DNA of 64,000 nt from Ascaphus truei (Eukaryota; Chordata; Amphibia; Anura; Ascaphidae): contig CM071571.1 of NCBI GenBank assembly GCA_036426205.1, positions 109,093,257 to 109,157,256 on the forward strand, given 5' to 3'. Below the pieces are notes generated by a model, which saw only the letters and a list, made by a program, of their open reading frames with translations, was not told where the DNA came from and did not search any database. The first letter of the stretch is position 1. The number at the start of each line of letters is the position of its first letter. Positions 9,921-21,092 of the stretch are shown one piece after another. Both the position numbers and the translations under genes were made by a program.

Positions 9921-10433
9921 CTATGTATATTTTTTCCTTTTGTTTTCTGGTTTTCTTGCCCCTTCTACATTTTTTGTATTTTTTGATTGGGGATTGTCCA
10001 TATGAGAAAAAGTAGGCCGAGGCCTTTCTTCTTTCTGACTGGTCATGTAGGTTCTATCAAAGTACCCGCCCTCAGACATTTTGTTGAGATGTTTATCTTG
10101 AGTGGAAAAAGACACTGATGGTCTCTCATTTATATCTGAGGAGTCTGTGTCACAACTAGATCTGCGGTCTGAGTGAGGGTATTTTAAAATCGACCTTGTG
10201 TTAGATTTATTAACATCTTCCTCAGATGACCACCTGCGGGGTGTGGAGTGAGAAGGGGTATTAGGTTTCACAAATTCTCTAATGGGTGTTGGCCTCTCCC
10301 AAAAATAGACTTGACATTTTTCATAATGAGCCTTATCTCTTGCGAATTTTTCTTGTTTTTTAGTGGTGACCCCTTTCTCCATCTTCTCTATATTTTGCAG
10401 TAAAATTTTGTCATTGTGTGCAAATTTTTCCAT
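9921..10433 (-). pseudogene. PLE N-terminal region, middle part (frameshifted)
   Basis: A 170-residue frame rich in Lys and Glu, beginning MEKFAHNDKILLQNIEKMEK and ending KPENKRKKYT. It sits between the first PLE segment and the RT frame. Its stop at 9,921 falls in an A-rich tract; a one-base shift there runs directly into the RT frame. At its upstream end the frame reads KKELFRFNNMEKF, which continues the preceding segment after a one-base change in an A8 run. It is therefore the second third of one protein, not a separate gene. The function of this linker is unknown. Confidence 0.7.
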
Positions 10434-10443
10434 GTTGTTAAAT

Positions 10444-10872
10444 CTAAATAGCTCTTTTTTTTAAAGAATTGATTTCTAATGTTAGATTTTTCTTTTCCTC
10501 ATTTTTTGCATGAACAATTAAATCCATAAGCTTATATGAACACTCATCCAGTGTTGTTCTCCAGTGTGATTGAAATTCCTGATTTGGAAAGCCAAAAGAT
10601 GGCATTTTCTTAATACGTAGCCCCCTTGGTATGCGTTTAACTCTAATGTAGTTCTCTAGGGTGGTGATATCCCAAAATAAACGTATATCTTGTGTAAGAA
10701 GTCTCTCCAGTTTAACAAAATGGTCTATCAAGTCTGCAGAGTTTTCACATACAATATTAGTGGGACCCTCATCAAAAATATGTTGTGCTCTTTTAACCCG
10801 TTCAGAGTTATTACCGCACTTTTGTACATAGGTAGTAGGTTGGTCAGTGGTCAGGCTAGGTTCTTCATCCAT
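10444..10872 (-). pseudogene. PLE N-terminal region, first part with probable true start
   Basis: A 142-residue frame starting MDEEPSLTTDQPTT. It contains VKRAQHIFDEGPTN, LERLLTQDIRLFWDITTLENYI and RIPRGLRIKKMPSFGF. The same segment occurs in the second PLE at 32,477-32,806 (LEKLLIRDTSLWWDIVTIENYI, RIPRVLRIKKSTTFGF), which shows it is a conserved PLE domain. The frame breaks at an A8 run near 10,454; with one base fewer it joins the next segment. Whether the break is real or an assembly error cannot be told from sequence. Confidence 0.75.
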
Positions 10873-11087
10873 TTTAATAGATGACTGATTGTCACAAAAA
10901 TACTTTCATCAAAAAAAACTTTATATGTAGATGCAGGTGTATCTCAAAAATACGTAATAAAATAACAAAAATGTCCTTCAGCCTCTCTGAAGATGGGAAT
11001 GATGATAAGAGATATCATGTAAACAAAGCTATATAAAAAATCTTCTTAATGTCCCATCAATACTATGAGCTACCTATAACTGATACA
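10873..11087 (-). other. 5' leader of the Penelope-like element
   Basis: AT-rich sequence upstream of the PLE start codon (minus strand), reaching the palindrome at 11,088. No promoter elements are evident. ATTAAAATGG surrounds the start codon; the second PLE has a similar ATTAAACAT before its start. Confidence 0.4.
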
Positions 11088-11181
11088 ATAGTAAGCCCAG
11101 GTCAAAAAAGTGAATTTTTAACCCATTAGGTGCTAGCACCTAATGGGTTAAAAATTCACTTTTTTGACCTGGGCTTACTAT
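11088..11181. repeat. Perfect 94 bp palindrome
   Basis: Arms 11,088-11,134 and 11,135-11,181 are exact inverse complements, 47 bases each, with no spacer and no mismatch. The centre is GTGCT|AGCAC. It lies upstream of the PLE and could be a hairpin tip of a transposon, an inverted duplication made during insertion, or an assembly fold-back. Confidence 0.95.
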
Positions 11182-11269
11182 ATTTGTATTTATATTGATC
11201 CAGAGGAAAGCAAACAAAAAACTAAAGTAGAAAATTAGCTAATGATGTCTCAGAAGTGGAATAAATAAA
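11182..11269. other. Short spacer
   Basis: AT-rich spacer between the palindrome and the CR1 remnant; nothing recognised. Confidence 0.3.
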
Positions 11270-12420
11270 TTCCTTCCTGACTTTAGTAATGGCAACCAGA
11301 TTTGTGCCTGGATCAATGGGCATCCTTCCTATGGGTACTTACTGGTATATCCCTGTATACCTTTCCTTTCTATTTTTTTTTTTTTACCTTTTCTGAAAGA
11401 TAGCTATAGTATCTACCATCACAGTTTCCTTGGGTAATTAATTGCGCGTTTTAACGGCCCTTTCTGTAAATAAACCTTTCCTTTGCTGCTGGTTAAAACT
11501 GCTTTCCTTCAATCTTAAGGGATGACCCATGTCATTTGTACTGTGTTCATGATTAAAAGTTTTCTTGAAAGTTCCTTGTATTGACCTTGAATATATTTGT
11601 AAATAGTTATATCTCCTTTCACATACCTCTTTTCTGATGTAAGCAAATCGTTTTTGGAGAGCCTTTCCATATTTAAAGATTTATACAGTGACATCCATAC
11701 CACATGTTATGCATGCCATAATATCCTGTTGGCCTTTGCAGTTCCTGCCTGACATTGAGCGCTATTGTTATGTACATGCTGTCTACAAGCACTGCTAAAT
11801 CCTTCTGTATCAAGGATTGACCGAATTTTGGCCCATGTAGTTTGTATCTTGCATTTATCTATCTGTATTAAACCCAATTTGCCATTTACCTGTCCAACCT
11901 TCCAGTATATCCAAGTCCTTCTTTACAGAATTTACATCCTGCACTGATTTTACTACCTTACATGATTTTCTATCTATGCCTACATCAGTCATTAATAAAC
12001 AACTTAAAAACCAGTGGCCCCAATTCCAAACCTTGAGGTAATCCACTTGCAACTTTAGCCAAATTTGAAAAGGTTCTATTTAGAACAGCTCCCTGTTGCT
12101 TATCCTTCAACCCGTTTTTGAGCCATGTGCAAATCCTTTATCCAGCCCAATTGCCTTTATTTTGTACACTAACCTTGTGTGGCATGGTTTCATAAGCCTT
12201 AGGAAAATTGTAGACCATATCAACTGCATTGCCTTGGTCTAAATTCCTATTTACCTCCTCAAAGAAACAAAGATTAGTTTGGCATGACCTATCTTTCATA
12301 AATCTGACTATTACTAATAATTTGGGCATTGAAAAGGTATTCCTGAATATTATCCATTAATAAACCTCCAAGTTGCTTTCCCATTATTGATGTCAGGCTT
12401 GCAGGTCTGTAATTCCCCGT
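11270..12420 (-). pseudogene. CR1-clade LINE remnant (reverse transcriptase, 3' half)
   Basis: The minus strand translates, across several frames, to a degraded non-LTR reverse transcriptase. A block like FFEEVNRNLDQGNAVDMVY...KAYETMPHK (about 12,170-12,270) matches the family's D-x-x-KAFD-x-VPHK region. The segment ASGLPQGLELGPLVF (about 12,000-12,055) corresponds to the GVPQGSVLGPLLF motif, and DLDILEGWTGKWQIGFN (about 11,870-11,920) to the helix after the catalytic motif. The catalytic YxDD region is damaged. The 3' part carries the family's C-terminal NP/RVV-like sequence near 11,400-11,600. It is old and inactive. Confidence 0.7.
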
Positions 12421-12423
12421 TTG

Positions 12424-12650
12424 TGTTATAGTGTGAATTACACATATATATGCATGGATCCTGCAGTGTTTTTGAAAAACATGTATAGATGTCACAGTCT
12501 CGTTGAATGTGTGTAAAGTGCACATGGATCCTACTGTCTTTTTGTGAATGGCGCATGTATCCCAGCAGTGCTTGTGGGAATTTCACGTGGACCTGACAGT
12601 GTTTGTTTGAATTGCACAGACCTGGCAGCATCTGATAAGGTTTATGAGAA
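12424..12650. repeat. Degenerate minisatellite
   Basis: Five diverged units of the type GTGTGAATTGCACATGGATC..GCAGTGTTTTT begin near 12,424, 12,506, 12,545, 12,576 and 12,608. Unit length is mostly 30-40 bases, with one longer first unit. Confidence 0.65.
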
Positions 12651-12767
12651 TAATGTATGGATTCAGCTTTTTCCAACACCCTTAGCACAATAGGGTGTAA
12701 CATGTTAATTATAATTTAGGCACTACTGAATCATGTAGCACCCTAGGATAATTTTTGTGTGCCATTA

Positions 12768-12804
12768 ACCCCTGAAGAAGCCGTTAGGTGAAACGCGTAG
12801 GGTG
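12768..12804 (+). ncRNA. Hammerhead-ribozyme-like hairpin
   Basis: Stem I ACCC (12,768-12,771) pairs with GGGT (12,800-12,803). The core is CTGAAGA (12,772-12,778) plus one extra A, then short stem II GCC-GTTA-GGT, GAAA, palindromic CGCG and TA. Core C3 and G8 are kept. The CGCG palindrome would allow stem III to form between two RNA copies, as proposed for PLE hammerheads. Flanking sequence to about 13,250 looks like a PLE terminal region. Confidence 0.55.
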
Positions 12805-13254
12805 AAGGAGTGTTGTGATACATTTTGGCTGAGAGACGGACGGAGCAAATAAGGAAACTTCCATAGGATCACTGATCATCCGGGCACTGAGTGACATCAT
12901 TGCGAGGGCTGAGCCAGTCGAACATGAGGAGCTAGGCATCCAGTATCCAGCAAACACCATCCAATTCTCAGAGCAAATTTGTTTTTAAATGTGAAGTGCA
13001 ATACTTCCTTATATTTTAGTAAATATTTTTGAGGATCTACACATGTCCTTATTCCGTTCCTGAGAGGTCTGCGAGCATGACACTAGGAGAGTGTGAGAAA
13101 CATTACTGCCCAGACAGCAGCTCCAGTGCGACTACAGGTGTTCTTTGAGCATACTGTAGATCCAGATTCAATGTGTTGGAGAAATGCAAGTTTAAAGTGA
13201 GTGCATTACTTATCCTGCAAGCAGTGAATTGTGTGCTAGGACATACTACCCTAT
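12805..13254 (+). other. PLE-type terminal sequence, no gene
   Basis: Sequence following the hammerhead-like hairpin. Non-coding, with no adjacent PLE reading frame on this strand, so this may be a solo terminal repeat or a non-autonomous copy. Confidence 0.35.
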
Positions 13255-14046
13255 GTCCTCTGCTCTGAACTAATAGAGTGCAAGGACGCTGCGTCTCCTA
13301 CCCCGCGCAGCGTCCTACTCCACCGCTCCGACTCTCACCCCCTCCGCCGCCGGGGCGCGCGGCATTCGGTCCCACGTCTCCTCCTCCCTGCCTCCATCTC
13401 CTCCCGGACATGCACGCCGCAGGGGCAGACCCCCGCGCGCGCCGACGGCTTCTGCCTATCTTCCCGGCATGCTCCTGCTTCCCCTTCTGCCGCGGGTGTC
13501 GCGCACGCGATCGCAAGTATGTCCACCTCCACTGCCGCCAATGTACTTGTTCCTTCCGCACCTGCCCTGCATCCAGCCTCAGCCTACCAGCACTCTATCT
13601 ACGTCTGACCTCACTGCTGGTAGTTCCCATTGGCTCCTATCAGTATATAGTGCTACCAGCCCACAGCTGATCGCTGAGCATAGTCAGTCTCTGGTTGTGC
13701 TTGCTACAAGCTACTACGCAGTCTGCTGTTGTTGTTCTGTTACAGACCCTTGCTTTGAATCCGGACTCCCGATCTCTGGCACCCTTGAACCCCAGCTCAC
13801 TCTATGGACTTCTACCTTCTCCTCTCCTCGACCCTGGCTTTGGACTTCAACTACTCTTGATCTCTCCGACCCTGACTCCGGCAAGTACCTCTATGATTCT
13901 ACAATCTCCTGCCCCGACCCAGGCTATCCATCACTACTTTGCTTACCGGACCCGCTCACGCGGCTGTAGGGCGGTGGTTTACCTGTATCCCCACCTCGGC
14001 CTCGCGGTCCAGTCCGGTTTGTGGTGAGCACTCCTATACCCCCGTG
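13255..14046 (+). mobile_element. LTR-like, pyrimidine-rich block
   Basis: A GC-rich (13,270-13,520) then CT-rich block ending CCCCCGTGACA at 14,046. It contains a TATA-like TATATAGTG near 13,643 in a short promoter-like context. The style fits a Ty3/gypsy LTR. I found no second LTR, primer-binding site or coding region; the long frames here have no family features. Confidence 0.3.
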
Positions 14047-14051
14047 ACATA

Positions 14052-14190
14052 AAACAGTAGGGGGGTGTTCTGTTAAGTGTTCTGCAAAGGGCCAAGGTCA
14101 TTGTATGAGGTTTATAGCATCAGCCATGTACAGTAGCTATCTATATGCTTCGTTAAAGAGGTGCGTTTTAAGATGAGTCTTAATAGTTCA
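14052..14190 (+). mobile_element. Fragment of a dispersed non-coding repeat
   Basis: CAGTAGGGGGGTGTTCTGTT, a GGGCCAAGG block, then CATATGCTTCGTTAAAGAGG-like and 'AGATGAGTCTTA' segments. This layout resembles the repeat at 56,865-57,330 and common frog LINE/SINE-type repeats. Only the middle part is present. Confidence 0.35.
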
Positions 14191-14800
14191 ATAGAAATTA
14201 AAGCCACCATAAGACTATCTCCTGGTGTCTTGGTTATGAAGAGCAGCTTTTCCGTTTCAACAATAAATATTAATACTTTTGAATCCATATACAATTTACA
14301 TTTCCCCATCTACAGTGTGGGGTGTTAAATAAAACATATTACAATTCACTTATATAAGGTGCACAGATATGTTGATGAATTGGTGCGGTCTGTATTACAG
14401 TACCTTGTTTTTATATATTGGGAGTCACTTCATTTTTATTTTTCAAGTACTGGTCACTTATCACCGCCATATCATTATTGTTATCCTATATCTAAAAGGC
14501 GCCAATAGATTCTGGAGTGCGGTATAATGTGTTAGAGAGAATATTAAAGTATAAATTACAAACATGTTTCATTCACATTAACCTGTACCGTTATTATAAG
14601 TAGATAAGTCCATGTTCCATAAATACAATTTAAAATGAAGAGGAGGCAGAGTGGCGACACATGGGGCTCTAGATTGTGTATCAAGATGAAAGTGGTGCAA
14701 GTCTGCAGCAAAAACAATTGTATGATATTTATCAAAAAGAAAAATCATATTGATTGCAACGGGATTGCTTTCCATGATACACCTGGACCAGTTTTCTGCT
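14191..14800. other. No gene recognised
   Basis: AT-rich sequence without exons or identifiable transposon ends. Confidence 0.35.
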
Positions 14801-15465
14801 CCAGAAATTGCCTTGATGCATATAAACACACAGATACCCAACAAGCTCTGAGAAACCCCAAACATTACCACATAATATATATGTGTCAAAAGGAGTGCTA
14901 GTGGGCATGGCTAAAAGTATACAACAAAAAACAAACAAAGATGCCCAAAGCTACTTCCAATGTGACAATAAAACACAGTATAATACCTATATATTTTCTT
15001 GAAAAAGGGTCATTTAGTTTAACCCTTTGGCCAAAGCGTCTTAAGCCTGCTGCCACTTTCAAGGCCTGATCGTTAGCAGGTCCTAACACTCCCTGGGTAT
15101 CTGTGTGTTTATTAACTTTGTGCAGCTGGTCTCAGCTGCTTTTGGGAGGTAGTGCCCCCTCCCTCCCAAGGTTTAATCTTGCACCTCCCCACTTTCCAAG
15201 TTGGCAGGTCAGTTTCATTTTGCCAGGTTACAACAGATCCAATGTGATCATTCTTCCTGTAATTATAGAGGTTAATAAGAATTTTAACCAAGGGAGTGTT
15301 AGGACCTGCTACGGTCATTCCTTGAAAGTGGCAGCAGGCTTAAGACGCTTTGGCCAAAGGGTTAAACTAAATGACCCTTTTTCAAGAAAATATATAGGTA
15401 TTATTCTGTGTTTTTTTGTCACATTGGAAGTAGCTTTGGGCATCTTTGTTTGTTTTTTGTTGATG
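14800..15465. mobile_element. Fold-back (long-TIR) element, copy A
   Basis: Arms of about 172 bases (14,921-15,094 and 15,291-15,462) are near-identical inverse copies around a 196 bp spacer. The arms include TTTGGCCAAAG and end at AGCAGGTCCTAACACTCCCT. Additional sequence at about 14,825-14,920 (CACACAGATACCC...) is shared with the second copy near 31,455-31,785, so the mobile unit may extend left of the arm. No protein is encoded; the small frames are the same peptide seen on both strands. High arm identity suggests recent origin or gene conversion. Confidence 0.75.
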
Positions 15466-15573
15466 CATATACCCCAAGGTGTATGGTGGAGGGAAGGAGC
15501 ATTGGCAGTGTTTATATTCAAGCTGAGCAGTCACATTGGCTTTAGATAAATGGGAAAGGGATTGGCAGTGAGA

Positions 15574-15769
15574 ATAAGGCTGCGCTTATAGTGCCGGCGC
15601 AAGTGACTCGACGTTGTGTCAAAACAAATGCATTGCCGCCGTCGCGTGCGCTTATAGTAAGCGCGACGTGACGGAGCAACAGCTTGGTCGCGATCGCTGG
15701 AAGTCATCTCAATTTGATTTTTCCAGCGACCGTAGCCTGACGTCGCTGGCCCTATAAGCGTAGCCTTAG
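15574..15769. mobile_element. GC-rich MITE, CTAAGGC family
   Basis: Left end TAAGGCTGCGCTTATAGTG, right end the inverse (CCTATAAGCGTAGCCTTAG). The interior is rich in CG dinucleotides. About 196 bp and non-coding. The same family occurs at 20,798-21,092. Confidence 0.75.
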
Positions 15770-15839
15770 GTTGCCTCCATAGTGATTGCTACAGCACAAG
15801 CGATGTCACTCACGCCAAATACAAGCTAATGGAGGCCAA

Positions 15840-16115
15840 TGTGCATGTACATAGTGCACGTCAGCGGCGAGGCAACCGATGTGTTGCGAGACAAACATTT
15901 TGTTTTGTTTGTTTTTGCCATGCGACAGCCCGGTCACATGCGCGGTTCAGCCAATGAGGGCGAACTGCTCACGTGACGTCACGGGCACAACTCCTGGCAC
16001 GCCCTCGCCACAACCCCCATCGCGCAAACCTGCAGGCCACGGATCTCAGCAAGCACAGGCGCACGTGACGTCACGCGCTCGGTCGCACGCCTGTACTATG
16101 TCCGAGACCTAAGGT
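15840..16115. mobile_element. GC-rich MITE fragment with CCAAT core
   Basis: Contains the recurring core at 15,935-15,982 (GCGGTTCAGCCAATGAGGG then CTCACGTGACGTCAC) and ends near CCGAGACCTAAGG. Its left terminal repeat is not clear. Confidence 0.55.
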
Positions 16116-17449
16116 TGCCAGACTGAGCAGTGCATGCAACAGAAGATTCATGAGGGAGGGGAATGGCAAAGGTTAGGATGAGTACGTGGATAGGGCCAGG
16201 ATTCAGATATATGTTACAAAGGGTAGAAGAAAAAAATTGGAGTAGAAGATGGTGGGTGAGAGCATTTTGAGAGGTTAGAGATGTAGAAGGGTTAGTAGGG
16301 TTAAGAAAGGAAATATAGCAGTGGAAAAGTATGTTCATACAAATTTCATAGTGTAGGAAATCTTGATTGAACGTTGGGGCAGAAATTAGGTAGACTCTGA
16401 GGAAGTAGAAGTAAAGGAGGGCAGAAAGCATGCCAGGGAAGCTGGAGTCAAGGAGTGGGAGGATGATGTATCAATGTAAAGAAAGTGCGAGTAGATGTTT
16501 GTGTTGGTGCATTGCTCCTTTAGTGTTTGCGTCAAATATAAGAGTTTCCTACATTTTACCCAAATTGTTGGCCAGAAATTACTAAGTAACTTCAGATCTA
16601 GCGGTTTTCTTTGACATAAATACAAGATGAGGCACAAATATACAGAATTTGATGCATCTCATAATAATGTGCATCTGTCAATCCTGCCCAATGCTCAACT
16701 CCTCCATTTGGCAATCCCCAAATTGCAAGCAGACACAAATGGATCAATACTTGGAGAAGATACCTCAAAACATCCAAGAGATTAGTTAAATGACACACAA
16801 GCTTACGTACATAACCAATAGGTTAACATATTATGGGTACCAGGGAATTAGGTTTTCTGAAAAGTTCAGAAGGTTAACATACATTAGAAACCATTGCTGT
16901 GATCCTGTGTAATGGAAAACCCTCTATAAAAAATAACATAGCAATCATGAATCTCTAAGCTCCTGATTTGGGATGTAACTAGTAGTTCGAGACATGCTAC
17001 TGGAAAGTCTCTCAGAGCACAGAAATGTCGGATGTGACTGAATCAAGAGATTACCAATACAAGTTATTCCAGATTACACAGTTTAATACGTGCATTTGTG
17101 AGCTCATATGAAGATTGTACAACAGATGGTATAGAGAGTAACATTTCAGCCAACTACTAAGGTATATACTGTATGTATGTAGAAAAGCTGCTGATTAGAT
17201 GTAGACTATTGTACACAAAACAAACATTGATAGCATACACCACCCTAACCAACAGTTTACATAAAGGATTCAATGCAGATCTTATAGACACAAGATATGC
17301 AGCTGAAAATACAGACATATCAGACCTTAATATGAAGCAATGAGCTCACAAGAGAGTAGCAACAAAGTCAGATCACTTTGGATTTTGGTTTAAAATGGAT
17401 AGGAAATTAAACTGACACACTGGGCATCAATCTCTGTCATGGTTTAACA
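16116..17449. other. No gene recognised
   Basis: Unremarkable AT-rich sequence. I see no exon, transposon end or RNA gene. Confidence 0.35.
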
Positions 17450-17686
17450 CAGGGGTGGGCAAACTTATTGCACTGTGCCCCCCCTGCTGGCTCTCCCCCT
17501 GTGTTTGTGCCCCCCCCCCCTTATCCCTGTAAATGCGGCGTCAAATGATGCAGCGGGTCTGTGATCATCATGACCCCGCTGCATCATTTGACGCCGCATT
17601 GCCATGGAGACGCGTGGACTAAAGCTGGGTAGGTGAGCCGCGCCCTCCCAAAAAAGTATTGTGACCCCCCTGTTTGCGCACCTCTG
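17450..17686. mobile_element. hAT-type MITE with perfect 8 bp target duplication
   Basis: Starts CAGGGGTGGGCAAACTT and ends with the inverse form (reverse strand CAGAGGTGCGCAAACAGG). GTTTAACA flanks it exactly on both sides (17,442-17,449 and 17,687-17,694), the 8 bp duplication typical of hAT. The centre is a long hairpin (AATGCGGCGTCAAATGATGC and its inverse). 237 bp and non-coding. Confidence 0.88.
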
Positions 17687-17734
17687 GTTTAACACACCAA
17701 AAGGGACGTGATCTTCCATTGAAGTCTATAGGAG

Positions 17735-18285
17735 TTAATGCCGTTAGAGTGCGTTAAACCGGAAGGCCTGGGTCCCGCTGCTTCCGACGGCCCGTGCGGC
17801 CGCGGACCACCAACCCCTTTCCTGTAGTGTGGAGGTCCCCGCTGGCTCCTGACTGCGTGCTGTGACGCGTCAGCCGGCCGATGCTGCAAGCTCCTAGTGA
17901 TTTGCAGCTCTGACGCGTCACGTGGTGCGGCAGTCAGCCAATGAGGGAAGGAGGGGAGGGAAGGAGCTAGATGGGAGGCGCCTTGGGAGGGGAGCAGGGA
18001 AGAAGCTGCGGGGGGAAAGTGTGTGAGTGTATATGTATGTGTGTATGTATGTGTGTGTGTGTGTGTGTGTGTGTTGTGTGTTTTGTGGGGGGTGGGGTTT
18101 GGGTTTTGGGGGGGTGGACGACACCACGGCACCACGATCTTCACAAAGTTTTACCAAGCCCCCCTCCCACTCTTGCCCCGGCTCCCAGCTCCCTACAGAC
18201 CGCATATCGCGGTCAATTGCCTATCAGCGCGCCGCCTGTCTGCAGTGCGGGTGCGCTGACTGAGGGAGCGGGGCCTTAGCCTAAT
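17735..18285. mobile_element. GC-rich MITE-like block with (GT)n
   Basis: A CG-rich left part, a CCAAT core variant at 17,915-17,945, a (GT)n microsatellite at about 18,040-18,075 and a right end GCGGGGCCTTAGCCTAA. The GGCCTTAG end links it to the other GC-rich MITEs; the left end (GGAAGGCCTGGGTCCCG) matches the right only loosely. Confidence 0.45.
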
Positions 18286-20339
18286 GGAGCAGAATGAATC
18301 TGGAGGTCAGTGTGTGACAATTTGTGTGTTATTACCTGGAATTATTGCCTGCAGTTTAAAGCAGCAAAACATGAAAAATCGTATATCTTTTGTATGAAAT
18401 AAATCAGTTCTGAAGTATTAGATAATACTGTCTGCATTGGTTTTTTTTTTTTGTTTGTTTTAAACTCCTGCAATTTTTCATGATTGTTTTTTAATGTACT
18501 AATAATCCTTTGGTTGCAACAGCAATCATTTAGAAAGTTATATCCACTTCCTCTTTTGAAACAGGCTCTGACACACACCTTTTTCAGCTCTACCGTTTGG
18601 CAACAAAGTATCACAAACAGATCTGTTGCTGTATTCCAACCAACAGACTTTCTATTACCCTGAAACCTGTAACAATAATATGTTACACTTACTGTAGTAA
18701 TATAATGTTACATATAAACTGCAGCCTTTCACAGACTGTAGCACAAATTTAGAAGGCGGCCATTTCATTAGGCACACCATCAGGATTTTGACAGATTTAT
18801 AACCGGAGCACCTGTAACGATTGCCATCTTAGGTAAGAATATAGAATTATACATTGTCACAGGCTTTACATATTAAAAAGAAGAAAAAAAGAAAGGGGGT
18901 AAAGTAGTATTGCTGGTTTAACTGCTGAATGATGTGATAAGAGAAGCTGGATTTGAGCTTTGACAGCCTTTAGAAGACATGCAGATTCACTTACAGGGTT
19001 GCTGTGTTTTGGTAAAAAAAAAAAATAAACTCAACAGTGGGATACAAAACATTCATGAAGCTAAAGTATTATAAACCTCTTCACGGCCATAGGGGCCAGC
19101 AAACCATTATAATGCATTGCTAGTCCTTCTGGCAGCCAAGGGGTTAACCCAGAGCACTTACTCTGAAGGAGAGCTGTGTTTGCATATCTTTTCAGGCTTG
19201 TAATTTACTGGCCAGTTTGTTTTGCATCTCTATCAAATTCTCATGTGCTAGAGTTTCAACAGTGGACAAGTAATCTCCTTGTATATTATGCAGTCTGTGC
19301 TTCACTTGAATGTCTGCTTAGTTTCAGGATGAGATTCAGCCTGCTTAGAGACCATCGAGGAGAGTTAAATATTTATACCAACTGATCCTGGCAGCTGATG
19401 CAATTCTGTGCATCTCTTGGAACTAATATACTATTTCTAAATCAAATTAGCCCTCTGCTACAATTAGCTCATCATCAACATATGCTCACAGTAGTAGCTT
19501 TAGGTCAGATTCACAGAGAACCAATTCTGTCAGTTACTGATGTAATAATCCCAGAAACCGTTCCAATGCAAATATAGCTGGATAGATGTCCCGGCAGAGG
19601 GCATCCTATGTGTTCCTCCCAATGCCAAATACCGATTAATTTTCAAGGCATTCCACTTCAAGGACACTTTAGGCAGACCTCATAAAATATAGTCCAAACA
19701 CCTATTTAATTGGAGGTGAGCATGATTTACCCAATCAAAAGCTCTTCCCTCAGTCACAAAGAGAAAGTACACAGGAAAACTAGTCTTCTTGGCCAAACAG
19801 GTAAAATCACACACCATCATTAAATATGGTCCTTTGGGCTGTGTATGTTTGGCCTGGGTGAACTGCTTCAGTAAAGATTCACACCTGAAATAGCCCATAT
19901 AATTATTACAGTCTTGAATTTGTATTGAGTAGACATCAGATGCCAATTATTTAGAACTGTTAAGTCAACTTATTGAGAATGCCAATATACAAAAAATGGG
20001 TAACTCACTCATCTACACATTTCTAAGGGAACCTTTAATTATTATTTTTTTAAACAGCTTAAAAGCATCCCTGATGATTGATTGCACTGGCAAATTATAC
20101 TCTGAATGTCTGGAGACATGTTTGCCTTATGTCCAGGATCCCCGTGAAGCTGATTTATAATTGAATGGTTGAAAATGAGCTCCTGCTAAGTCAGATGTGC
20201 AATTATAGGCAAATTAAACCGGGTCCACTGCGCAAAACGCTCAGTCGAAGCCACAGAATTTGAAAAACCTTGCAGCTCCTCTTGACAAGAACGGAAGGAA
20301 GAGGGTGGCAAGCCGAGTCCCCCGTTGATAGATCAATCT
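18286..20339. other. No gene recognised
   Basis: AT-rich sequence with A-runs near 18,890 and 19,014-19,024. No exon or transposon end was identified. Confidence 0.35.
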
Positions 20340-20720
20340 CCAAATGGAACAGAAAAAAAGGAAGACAGAGCGCACCAAGGCAAGTATTCAATATTTTATA
20401 AACAATTAAAAAAAAGCAGTATCCAGACTTACAATTTAAAAGTAGTACAATGAACCGAGAGTCCCATGTAGATAATAGTGTTCAATGTATCTCCACCAAG
20501 AACGGAACGATAGGGACTTCGAAAACTAGAAGTGGAAGGTCCACCACAGAGAACATCTCAGGAGCAAACGTCTCAAAAACAAACCCTACGCGTTTCACAC
20601 ATCTTGTGCTTCATCGAAATTACTTCCCCTGGCAACTGTGATGTCACAGTGTGCTCAACAAGTACCCTTTCCACTCCGCTTATCTTTATTGGCTCTCTAA
20701 CGAGGACAGGGTTGACTAAG
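20340..20720 (-). mobile_element. PLE-type terminal region
   Basis: On the minus strand it carries a hammerhead-like hairpin (20,581-20,621) and, upstream of that, sequence with CCAATAAAGATAAGCGGAGT. A block near 22,600-22,740 on the plus strand is related (CCAATAAAGATAGAGGGAGT, CAAGTACTTG.TGA.CACA, then GTGACATCA), so the pair forms an inverted arrangement around 20.7-22.6 kb. Confidence 0.45.
20581..20621 (-). ncRNA. Hammerhead-like hairpin (degenerate)
   Basis: Minus strand: core UCGAUGA plus A, stem II GCAC-AAGAT-GTGT, GAAA, palindromic CGCG, then UA and GGG. U4 of the consensus is C and stem I is weak, so cleavage is doubtful. The GAAACGCGTAGGG end is the same as in the copies at 12,768 and 45,988. 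Confidence 0.45.
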
Positions 20721-21092
20721 GCCGCGGCGATGGTGCGAGCGGCTCTAACAAAATGCACGCCATGCGCTCCGTCGCGTGCGTCCACAATATCCGAGGCCTT
20801 AGGCCGTGCTTATGGTGCCGGCGACGGCGACGCGAATTCGCACAAAAGCATTGCCGCCGCGTGCGCTTATAGTGCACGCGACGGCGACAAGCGACAGAGC
20901 GACGTCGCCATCGCGAAAACCCGCCGGCAGAAAAATTTGATTTTTCAAGGGCCGTCAGGTGACGGCCCTTTAACAAATCAAATTGCGGGAATCCCGCGAT
21001 GCCGTCGACCGGCGAAACATAACTTTCGCCGGTGGCGACGGCGACGTCACCCATCGTGTCGCCGTCGGCGGCACTATAGGCAAAGCCTAAGG
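20717..21092. mobile_element. Two adjoining GC-rich MITEs of the CTAAGGC family
   Basis: A short unit (20,717-20,800) bounded by CTAAGGCCGCG and CCGAGGCCTTAG adjoins a longer one (20,798-21,092) with ends CCTTAGGCCGTGCTTATGGT and the inverse of CCTTAGGCTTTGCCTATAGT. The interior is packed with GGCGACGGCGACG. Frames crossing it are artefacts of this composition. Confidence 0.7.

Noticed and set aside
13278..14027. Overlapping frames of 110-166 residues
   Set aside because: CT-rich LTR-like DNA with few stops; no conserved motif and no splice context.
15103..15549. 148-residue frame
   Set aside because: Part of it is the same peptide encoded on the other strand at 14,898-15,089 because the fold-back arms are inverse copies.
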